This document shows, in pieces, positions 48,644 through 55,621 of a stretch of 58,997 nucleotides of DNA. Within the stretch, counting starts at the first letter, position 1. Each line of letters opens with the position of its first letter. The DNA is taken from NCBI GenBank assembly GCA_020426325.1, contig JAGQQG010000033.1:1-58997 (forward strand). The letters run 5' to 3'. The notes under the pieces were generated by a model. That model was not told the DNA's origin, did not search any database, and saw nothing but the letters and a program-made list of their open reading frames with translations. Source of the DNA: Planctomycetaceae bacterium. GTDB taxonomy: Bacteria; Planctomycetota; Planctomycetia; Planctomycetales; Planctomycetaceae. The translations under genes and the position numbers were made by a program.

Positions 48644-49912
48644 CTACGGAGATTCTGCGATGCAGAACAAGTGCCTCTCACCACGAATGAAGAGTTGATT
48701 GTCCGCGGGCGCTGGTGTTCCTCCGATGGCTTCTCCCAATTCATTTGTCGCTACGATAGTCAACTCATCGTCATCTTTGATGACGACCGTCGTTCCGGTG
48801 ACTGACGTGAGATACACGTGCCCGCCTGCCGCGATGGGCGATGCATAAGTCTTTTCGACACCGGGAATCCTTTGGGCGGTGTAATGAGGGGCACCCGTCT
48901 TCGCGTCAACGCAGGAAAGCATGCCCGACTTTCCCTTGTGGAAATAGATACGTCCCGCAGAGAGCATTGGCGAAGAGATGTCACAGACATCACGATCGAT
49001 CACCCAGGCGACTTTGTCAGTTCCCGCGATGTCCCCGCGACCATCCAAGTGGAACGCCCCCATGAACGCCCCTTGGAATCCACTTCCGACAAACACCATG
49101 CCGTTTGTTGCAACGGGTGACGACACTGGGCGGACCGTCTGTCCACTGCATCGCCACAATTCCTCGCCAGTCTCAAGATCATAGCTTCGCGCAAAGTTCT
49201 GCCCGTTCATGACTACCTGTTTGCGTCCGGAATGTTCGACGACCAGCGGGGTCGCCCATCCGGTCGGCTCATCCCGGTCCACCTTCCAGATCGTCTCGCC
49301 GGTCGACTTATCAAGCGCATAGAGAGCGGACGGCCCTTGATGGTCAAAGGGGACAAGAACCATGTCCCCCTCGAGGGTTGGTGAACTCCCCTCACCAAAG
49401 CTGTTCAGCGTTTCCATTTGCCCAAAGTCATCGCGTTTCCACTTCAGCTCGCCATCCATCGAATAGCAGAACAAACCTCGTGAGCCGAAGTGCGCATAGA
49501 TCTGTTGTCCATCTGTACATGGAGAAGCCCCCGCATACCCGGTGGTCTCATGGGTCCCTTGATGCGGCCGGGCAATCGTGGCCGTCTGCTCCCAACGCAG
49601 GTCGCCGGTGTCTCGATCCAGGGAAAGAACTTTGAAGGCGAACATTGGCGGCTCACCTGCCCTCTGGTCATCCGCAGGATCAGCGACGGTGATGATGACC
49701 TGATCATCCCAGACGATCGGCGACGAATTCTCCCGCAGCGGCAGTTCGACCTGCCATTTGATGTTCCCGGTGCTGCTCCACTCAATCGGAGGCGAAGCAT
49801 CGACCGCAACCCCATTCCCATCCGGGCCACGCCAATGCCCCCAGTTATCAGCACGTGCCTGCTGACTATTCATTACGAGAAGGAAAGCAAAGTACGCCGC
49901 AGATATTCGCAT
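48644..49912 (-). CDS. PQQ-type beta-propeller protein
   Basis: A 422-residue exported protein (MRISAAYFAFLLVMNSQQARA signal). Propeller repeats: NWGHWRGPDGNGVA, VLSLDRDTGDLRWEQ, LYALDKSTGETIWKV, SYDLETGEELWRC, CVDAKTGAPHYTA. This is the planctomycete 'PQQ-binding-like beta-propeller' group, with eight short blades and no recognisable dehydrogenase active site. It is first in the minus-strand operon that continues with the flavocytochrome (59 bases on), a second propeller and the glycoside-hydrolase-like protein. It could bind a sugar or act as a scaffold for that system. Confidence 0.88.
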   Translation of the reverse strand: MRISAAYFAFLLVMNSQQARADNWGHWRGPDGNGVAVDASPPIEWSSTGNIKWQVELPLRENSSPIVWDDQVIITVADPADDQRAGEPPMFAFKVLSLDRDTGDLRWEQTATIARPHQGTHETTGYAGASPCTDGQQIYAHFGSRGLFCYSMDGELKWKRDDFGQMETLNSFGEGSSPTLEGDMVLVPFDHQGPSALYALDKSTGETIWKVDRDEPTGWATPLVVEHSGRKQVVMNGQNFARSYDLETGEELWRCSGQTVRPVSSPVATNGMVFVGSGFQGAFMGAFHLDGRGDIAGTDKVAWVIDRDVCDISSPMLSAGRIYFHKGKSGMLSCVDAKTGAPHYTAQRIPGVEKTYASPIAAGGHVYLTSVTGTTVVIKDDDELTIVATNELGEAIGGTPAPADNQLFIRGERHLFCIAESP

Positions 49913-50174
49913 GATAAGACTCTCGCTTGTAGCTGGGTGAATTCGAACAAGCTTCAGATCAAATCATTGCAGCATCTGAAACGATCGTACAGTCACTTGC
50001 ATGACATGAGTGCATGGGCCGGACAGCACAATCTGATTCCACATGAAGAATTGTGGTGAATTCTCATCGTTGGACACCGTGTCAAGCGTTCGACTCTGCG
50101 ATATCGAGGGTCCAATGACTCACATGCTCGCGATCAATCTCCACTTCGCATTCTTTGTATAGATATCTTTCTGC
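49913..50174. other. Spacer, no gene seen
   Basis: Between the propeller operon and the lanthipeptide export genes. It was searched for a second precursor peptide with a Gly-Gly leader; none was found. Confidence 0.4.
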
Positions 50175-51422
50175 CTAAAAACTGATGGTATGCCGAATCT
50201 GTTCGCCGAAGACGGCCAGCAGGCTTTTTTGCTGGGTGATGATCTCGGCTCGTCCTGCCAGCCCGAGGCGGATCTGGCCGATGCGGTCCCCTCTTCTCAG
50301 AGAGTGATCTGCCAGCGCAATCTTGACGTTGTAGACCACGAGGTCATCGGATACCTGCGAATCCGGTGAGACAAACGTCACTGTTCCAGAGGCCGTGCCG
50401 TACTGCTGATGGTCGAACGCGTCGAACTTGATTCGGGATGGCATGTCAGCTTTCAAGTCAGCGATCTCGTCGCCGGGGACGCCCGCTTCAAAAATGAACC
50501 CCTGTTGTTCAGCGACCTCAAATACCACTTCGCCCGATTTGACCAGATCTCCCGCACTCAGTTCGCCCGCTATCACCACACCGTCCACAGGACTGACAAT
50601 GACCGCTTGCTCGCGTTGCAGATGAAGGTTGGCCAGTTCCTTTCGGGCAGCCTCAGCTTCGCCTTGCTTGTTGATGCGGCGGACATCGAGTTCACCTTGT
50701 TCGACATCCAGCTTCCGCTTTGCAAGCTGGCGCTCCTGCTTCAGCACTTCCAGACGTCCTTGATCGACGGGGAGTTGGGCGTTCTTCAACGTCTCACGAG
50801 CCGATTTGGTGGCGAAGACTGCTTCGAGTAATTTCGACTCGGTTTCTGCTTTCACCCTGACCAGCCGGACGATGCGTCGCTCGTTCTCCAGAGCCTGCTC
50901 GACGGCCAATTCTGCCTGCCGGACATCGTTGTCCCGTCGTTGCTCGGACGCTGAAACGCGATCCTGTTCGGCCTGCAGTTCTGCGTTGATCCGCTCGTCG
51001 TCGGCCTGATGTTGATCGACCAGAAGAGTTTCAATTTGCTCCAGCTTCTCGAGTTCCTGAGTCGCGGCATCGATCCGGCGTTCGAGTTTCTCGATGTCGT
51101 TATCCAGCGAGCCGGTATCCAGGCGGAGGAGGACGTCTCCGGAGTGCACCTCGTCTCCCTCCGCAACGAGCGCATCGGCGACACGTCCCTCCAACCCAGC
51201 TGGAACTGAAGCGAAGACGCGTGTCGGTGTTTCCTCAGGACGGACACGCCCATGGGCCACGACGATCAAATTGACCTTGGTGTAAGCGGCCCAGCCGATC
51301 ACGGATGCAACCAGGAGAATCATCAGCCCGATAACCAGGTGCACAAACAGCGTCGGTCTTCGGTCCAGGGTTTGGCCAAACTCGGTGCATTCTGAGAAAT
51401 CAATGATTGTTGGAGTATTCAT
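50175..51422 (-). CDS. HlyD-family membrane fusion protein of the lanthipeptide exporter
   Basis: A 415-residue protein starting at ATG 51422 with AAGGA 7 bases upstream. There is one membrane segment near residues 28-48 (VIGLMILLVASVIGWAAY). The first half-lipoyl motif follows (VFASVPAGLEGRVADALVAEGDEVHSGDVLLRLD), then a long coiled-coil hairpin (~105-270), the second lipoyl half (VSPVDGVVIAGELSAGDLVKSGEVVFEV) and a beta-barrel tail. Such proteins bridge an inner-membrane ABC exporter to the outer membrane. It lies 60 bases after the C39 ABC transporter gene on the same strand and must be its partner. No TolC-like outer-membrane gene is in the window. Confidence 0.93.
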   Translation of the reverse strand: MNTPTIIDFSECTEFGQTLDRRPTLFVHLVIGLMILLVASVIGWAAYTKVNLIVVAHGRVRPEETPTRVFASVPAGLEGRVADALVAEGDEVHSGDVLLRLDTGSLDNDIEKLERRIDAATQELEKLEQIETLLVDQHQADDERINAELQAEQDRVSASEQRRDNDVRQAELAVEQALENERRIVRLVRVKAETESKLLEAVFATKSARETLKNAQLPVDQGRLEVLKQERQLAKRKLDVEQGELDVRRINKQGEAEAARKELANLHLQREQAVIVSPVDGVVIAGELSAGDLVKSGEVVFEVAEQQGFIFEAGVPGDEIADLKADMPSRIKFDAFDHQQYGTASGTVTFVSPDSQVSDDLVVYNVKIALADHSLRRGDRIGQIRLGLAGRAEIITQQKSLLAVFGEQIRHTISF

Positions 51423-51482
51423 GGTGTGTCCTTGATCGGCACGGGGCCGCAGTTCTGGTCGATGGAACCACTGAGTTGTTGC

Positions 51483-53723
51483 TCAGCAGCGGGAGGAACC
51501 GTTGATGACGTTCGTCAGGAGATCGTGGCGTTTTCCATTCACGTGTGTGAGTCCGTTCTGTTTGCATGAGTGTTCGATGTCACTCTGGGAGTTCCAAAGG
51601 GATGCATACCGTCCGTGCAGAGCGAGTAATTGCTCGTGCGTGCCGGACTCGACGATTCGTCCCTCGTGCATCACATGGATCACATCGGCAGTGCGAATGG
51701 TGCTCAGGCGATGAGCGACGAGCACGACGGTCTTGTCTTTGAAGTAAGAGCGGAGGTTCTGTTGGATGGACTGCTCAGTCGCCGTGTCGAGGTGACTGGT
51801 TGCTTCGTCGAAGACGAGCAGGTCCGGGTCCCGCAGGAGTGCCCGGGCGATGGCGAGCCGCTGACGCTGACCGCCCGACAGGTTGGCTCCCCGCTCACCG
51901 ATCATTGTGTTGTACCGGTTCGGTAAGCTGGAGATGAACGAGTCCAGACCTGCGGCCTGAGCCGCACGAATGATCTGCGGTAGCGAGGCACCGGGAGTGC
52001 CGAGTGCGATGTTCTCGCGAATTGTTGCATTGAAGATATGCGGTTCCTGCGACACGATGCCGATCTGGCTCCGTAATGAATCGAGATCGATGTCGCGGGT
52101 ATCCATTCCATCGATAAGCAGCTTCCCACTAGTCGGTTCATAGAACTGCATGAGTAACTTGAGCAGTGTCGACTTGCCGCACCCGCTCTCGCCGACGATG
52201 GCCACCGTCTGTCCAGCCGGAATGCTGAGGTTGACCTGATTCAACACGTTGGCCCGAGATCCATACCGGAAGTCGACATCCATCAACTCCAGTCCCTGGG
52301 TGATGCCGGAGCAGCGTGCCCGTCCTTCTCCCTTCGGCTCAGTCGGCAGATCCAGGATCTGATACAAACGGTCGACTGCCACGAGCGATTCTTGCCATTG
52401 TTGGTTCAACGTCGATAGCCTCATCAGCGGCTGCAACAGATAGCTGAGCAATGTGTAGAAGAACATCAGTTGCCCGACGGTCAGGACTCCGTCCATGACG
52501 CGGAATCCGCCGTACCACAAGACCGCGATGCCTGCTGCTGATGAGATGATCCCGGTCATCGACGACAGGCTCAGATTGACCATTCGCAGGCGAAACCCGG
52601 ACTGCACGAAGTCCAACAGTTTGGCATCGCTCATTTCAGACCGCTGCCGGGCAATCCCGAAGGCTTTGATGGTTTCGACAGCAGAAACGTCTTCGAATGT
52701 GTGTGCTGTATGTTCGGCGGCGTGCTCCATCGCTGATCGTGAAAAGCGACGGGTCACCGGATGATGAAACAACATGCACAGGGCAAGCAGCGGTACAAAA
52801 GCTGTGGCGACAGCCGCCAGGCGAACGTCGTAGTGCCATAGTAATCCGAGCAACATCACCACGATCACCCCGTCGGTCAGTGCGTTCAGTGCGGCACCAC
52901 CAACAGCCTCACGGATTTTGGCTGCGTCTCCCAGTCGTGAGAGGATGTCCCCCACCCGCCGACTCTCGGAGAAACTGATCGGCAGGCGGAGAATGTGTCG
53001 ACAGTAGGAGGACATCAAAGCCAGATCGATCCTGCGTCCGACGTGAGCCACGAGATAGTCACGGAGCACATTGAACAGCGTCTGGAACAACAGCATCAAC
53101 AGCATTCCCAACCCGAGTGCATTCAACAGGCCGCGTTCATCCCGGACAAGGACTGAGTCCACCAGGTGTTGTACGAAGTAGGAGGTGGTCAAACCGAGCA
53201 AGGTCATCAGCACCGCACAAAAGAATCCCTCGACCAGTGTCCAGATGTGACTGCTGAGGATGCCCATCAGTCGACGACTGGGGCTGCATGCCTCGATGAC
53301 TGTCGAAGTCTCCAGGGACTGAACCATCAGCAAGGCATTGCCGGTCCAGAGTTTCTCAAACTCGGCCCGCGACATTTTCTGAATCGACTTCGCCGGGTCG
53401 CCGATGATCACTGATCGGCGACGGACGCGAAGGATGACCACAAAGTGAGCCGAGCTGTCGGCACGGATGACGTGAGCAATCGCCGGTAAGGGGAGGTCTG
53501 TGATCGCCTCAGGAGTGGCGTGAACAGCTTGAGCGGTGAACCCCATCCGTTCGGCCGCCTCAGCCATGCCGAGCAGGTTGGTCCCCTCCTGATCGGTGCC
53601 CGCCAGATCACGGAGCTGCTGCAGGCTCACTCGCTGCCGATGGTAGAGCGCCACGGTTGCCAAAGCCGCTGCCCCGCAGTCGCTTTGATCTTCTTGTCGG
53701 ACTAATCGAAATCGTCGCCACAT
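51483..53723 (-). CDS. C39-peptidase-containing ABC transporter (bacteriocin/lanthipeptide exporter)
   Basis: ATG 53723 is chosen: GGGAG lies 8 bases upstream and the peptidase domain begins directly; the frame is open to 53861, but that extension covers the intergenic dyad. The protein is 746 residues. The N-terminal C39 peptidase has the full catalytic triad: C16 in QSDCGAAAL, H94 in HFVVI and D110 in GDP. A six-helix transmembrane domain (~155-440) follows. The ATPase has Walker A GESGCGKST, signature LSGGQRQR, Walker B LLVFDEATSHLD and the H-loop in VAHRLS. PCAT-type transporters cleave after Gly-Gly in the leader and export the core peptide, exactly matching the VVGG site of the precursor encoded divergently next door. 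Confidence 0.95.
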   Translation of the reverse strand: MWRRFRLVRQEDQSDCGAAALATVALYHRQRVSLQQLRDLAGTDQEGTNLLGMAEAAERMGFTAQAVHATPEAITDLPLPAIAHVIRADSSAHFVVILRVRRRSVIIGDPAKSIQKMSRAEFEKLWTGNALLMVQSLETSTVIEACSPSRRLMGILSSHIWTLVEGFFCAVLMTLLGLTTSYFVQHLVDSVLVRDERGLLNALGLGMLLMLLFQTLFNVLRDYLVAHVGRRIDLALMSSYCRHILRLPISFSESRRVGDILSRLGDAAKIREAVGGAALNALTDGVIVVMLLGLLWHYDVRLAAVATAFVPLLALCMLFHHPVTRRFSRSAMEHAAEHTAHTFEDVSAVETIKAFGIARQRSEMSDAKLLDFVQSGFRLRMVNLSLSSMTGIISSAAGIAVLWYGGFRVMDGVLTVGQLMFFYTLLSYLLQPLMRLSTLNQQWQESLVAVDRLYQILDLPTEPKGEGRARCSGITQGLELMDVDFRYGSRANVLNQVNLSIPAGQTVAIVGESGCGKSTLLKLLMQFYEPTSGKLLIDGMDTRDIDLDSLRSQIGIVSQEPHIFNATIRENIALGTPGASLPQIIRAAQAAGLDSFISSLPNRYNTMIGERGANLSGGQRQRLAIARALLRDPDLLVFDEATSHLDTATEQSIQQNLRSYFKDKTVVLVAHRLSTIRTADVIHVMHEGRIVESGTHEQLLALHGRYASLWNSQSDIEHSCKQNGLTHVNGKRHDLLTNVINGSSRC

Positions 53724-53814
53724 GAGTCGTCTCCCAATGTTAGATGTCCTCTGAAGCGACGAACGAACGGGCATGTTACGAATGCTGACCTTACTGTCCG
53801 AATGAAGTGAACCT

Positions 53815-53844
53815 GAAGAGGAATGTGTCGTAACACTCCTCTTC
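53815..53844. promoter_or_regulatory. 30-bp near-palindrome in the divergent intergenic region
   Basis: GAAGAGGA at 53815-53822 is mirrored exactly by TCCTCTTC at 53837-53844. After one mismatch, three further pairs (TGT/ACA) close on a six-base loop. It lies between the divergent exporter and precursor genes, about 90 bases before the precursor ATG. No T-run follows on either side, so an operator or 5'-UTR regulatory hairpin is more likely than a terminator. Its central TCGTAAC recurs inverted as GTTACGA at 53775-53781. Confidence 0.5.
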
Positions 53845-53884
53845 AAACTCCGCTTGAACACTCAGAGCGGCTGCAACAGTCGCA

Positions 53885-53913
53885 TTGAAACTCTTTCACC
53901 TCAAAGCTGTACT
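53885..53913 (+). promoter_or_regulatory. Candidate sigma-70 promoter of the precursor gene
   Basis: TTGAAA (53885-53890) and TGTACT (53908-53913) are separated by 17 bases, giving 5/6 and 4/6 consensus matches. Transcription would start near 53920, leaving a very short leader that still contains AAGG (53921-53924). This is a weak prediction in a GC-rich planctomycete. Confidence 0.28.
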
Positions 53914-53932
53914 GCAGCGAAAGGCAATTCCG

Positions 53933-54151
53933 ATGAAGAAGCTCGTTCTGAACAAAGAAACGGTTCGCTCGCTGAACGGTCCTGAAATGCAACAGGTCGT
54001 CGGCGGTATGATCAACATGAACTTTGACTGCCCCGTCAGTGGCACCGGTGACAGCACCACGGTTCAAACGATGAGCGCGAGCTGCCATGGCTGCGTCTCG
54101 CTCGATCCGCGATCGCTGCTCGTGAACCCCACGCGAATGATTGGGCGCTGA
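53933..54151 (+). CDS. Class I lanthipeptide precursor peptide
   Basis: A 72-residue peptide from ATG 53933, with AAGG 8 bases upstream; an in-frame upstream start at 53885 is less likely. Leader (1-25): KKLVLNKETVRSLNGPEMQ then QVVGG, the common LNKET-type leader of class I lanthipeptides, with a Gly-Gly cut site for the adjacent C39 exporter. Core (26-72): 47 residues with three Cys (C33, C51, C54) and eleven Ser/Thr (S36, T38, S41, T42, T43, T46, S48, S50, S56, S61, T67). Eight of the Ser/Thr lie between C33 and C51. LanB would dehydrate Ser/Thr and LanC would add Cys thiols to form lanthionine rings. C33 has no upstream Ser/Thr in the core, so it is free, disulfide-bonded or in a reverse ring. 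The Cys-free tail (55-72) is unusual. Confidence 0.9.
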   Translation: MKKLVLNKETVRSLNGPEMQQVVGGMINMNFDCPVSGTGDSTTVQTMSASCHGCVSLDPRSLLVNPTRMIGR

Positions 54152-54162
54152 ATGACCTTGCG

Positions 54163-54202
54163 AATCGGACCGGCCTTGCCTTCTCATGGCGCCGGTCCGA
54201 TT
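54163..54202 (+). terminator. Intra-operon terminator/attenuator between precursor and lanC
   Basis: AATCGGACCGGC (54163-54174) pairs perfectly with GCCGGTCCGATT (54191-54202). The loop can close further with GCC/GGC (54178-54180/54188-54190), leaving a 3-base bulge and 7-base loop. A T-rich stretch (TTTCATTTT) follows the stem. It lies 11 bases after the precursor stop and before the preferred lanC start at 54338. Such partial terminators commonly let precursor mRNA exceed that of the modifying enzymes. Confidence 0.7.
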
Positions 54203-54337
54203 TCATTTTGCGCGACGGCCTACATCAACAAAGCTCACCCCCTCTTTGCGTCACTCGCAGGCATTTGGTTTAATGAATTCAGGCTGTCGATCGAGACTGA
54301 ACTTCTTGCCGCGAAATTGCGTACGCAGGCACTTTCT

Positions 54338-55621
54338 ATGACCGCTGATACCCTGAAGTCACGAGGATCGCACTGGCAGCCCCTGTTCGAACCTGCGGAT
54401 CAAGATCGAGTTCGAGCGGTCATTCAGATGATCGACGTTGCCCTGCGTGAAGAACTATCCCGAGGCGTTTCATCGCCGGATCTGGGGAGCGGACTGTCGG
54501 GAATGGCGTTGTTTTTCGGGACGCTGGCACAATCCAGTGGCGACGAATCGACTCACTCGATCACTCACGAGTGCCTTCGACAAGCCACGGATCTGCTCGA
54601 AGTCACACCACTCGGACCCGGCCTGTATGCGGGATTTACCGGCGTCGCATGGACAGCGGCCCACCTCGAACCAGATGCCTCGGCTGAGATGTTTTCGACG
54701 GTCGACGACGCGCTTCTCGCTCACGTAAGCTCTCATCCGTGGCGAGCCGGGTTTGACCTGATCAGCGGGCTGGTCGGCATCGGTGTCTATTTCCTGGAGC
54801 GGCTTCCCGACTCACGAGCGAGCGCTGGTCTAGACGAGATTCTGTCACGCCTCGACGAATCTGCGGAGCACACCGACTGCGGAATCACCTGGAAGACACG
54901 CCGCGAATTGGTACCAGAACATCAACGATCAGACGGAGCAGACGGTTACTATAATCTCGGCGTCGCACATGGCGTTCCAGGTGTGATCTCGTTTCTGGGC
55001 TCGTGCTGTTCCCATCCGCAACTCGCATCCCGGTCGCGTCCGCTACTCCAAGACGCGGTCAATTGGCTGAATGAGCAGCGAATGCCGGCAGGCTGTCATT
55101 CCGTCTTTCCTTACTGGAATGACACGATCAATTCGCCGTCTCCTGCCCGAACCGCTTGGTGTTACGGCGACCCCGGTGTGGCAACGGCCCTATTGGTCGC
55201 GTCTGAGGGAGCGGATGTTTCTGAGTGGAAACAATTCGCTGTCGATATCGCCAAGCAAGCGTTGCATCGTCCGTTCGAGAATACGGAAGTTGTTGACGCC
55301 CCTCTGTGTCATGGTGCAGCCGGTTTGGGACATCTCTACAACCGATTCTGGAATGTCACCGGCGAAGAGATCTTTCGAGAGGCAGCGATTGACTGGTTTC
55401 GCGTGACCCTGGACTTACAAACGTCTCAGAACTCACTGGCAGGTTTCCCCGCTTGGAAGACAACTCCCGAAGGACTTGGCTGGGTCGATGAACCCGGATT
55501 TCTTGAGGGGGCCGCCGGTATCGGACTGGCCTTGCTGAGTGCTGTCAGCGACCAACCACCTCGATGGGATCGCCCACTCCTGACCTGCATCGACCCGGAA
55601 GAACAGGAGACAACACCATGA
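54338..55621 (+). CDS. lanC: LanC-like lanthipeptide cyclase
   Basis: ATG 54338 gives 427 residues, the normal LanC size; the same frame is open from an ATG at 54152 directly after the precursor stop, but that would place the terminator hairpin inside the coding region. The fold is an (alpha,alpha)6 toroid with repeated GLSGMALFFG, GFTGVAWTAAHL, GLVGIGVYFLERL, GAAGLGHLYNRF and GAAGIGLALLS. Zn ligands and the acid/base His of LanC are all present: H211 in VAHGVPG, C275 in WCYGDPG, and C324-H325 in LCHGAAG. It adds Cys thiols to dehydrated residues. Its stop overlaps the lanB start (ATGA). Confidence 0.95.
   Translation: MTADTLKSRGSHWQPLFEPADQDRVRAVIQMIDVALREELSRGVSSPDLGSGLSGMALFFGTLAQSSGDESTHSITHECLRQATDLLEVTPLGPGLYAGFTGVAWTAAHLEPDASAEMFSTVDDALLAHVSSHPWRAGFDLISGLVGIGVYFLERLPDSRASAGLDEILSRLDESAEHTDCGITWKTRRELVPEHQRSDGADGYYNLGVAHGVPGVISFLGSCCSHPQLASRSRPLLQDAVNWLNEQRMPAGCHSVFPYWNDTINSPSPARTAWCYGDPGVATALLVASEGADVSEWKQFAVDIAKQALHRPFENTEVVDAPLCHGAAGLGHLYNRFWNVTGEEIFREAAIDWFRVTLDLQTSQNSLAGFPAWKTTPEGLGWVDEPGFLEGAAGIGLALLSAVSDQPPRWDRPLLTCIDPEEQETTP

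Noticed and set aside
53885-53932. Upstream in-frame extension of the lanthipeptide precursor
   Set aside because: The extra 16 residues do not resemble a leader, and the ATG at 53933 has its own AAGG site and begins the canonical KKLxLNKET leader.
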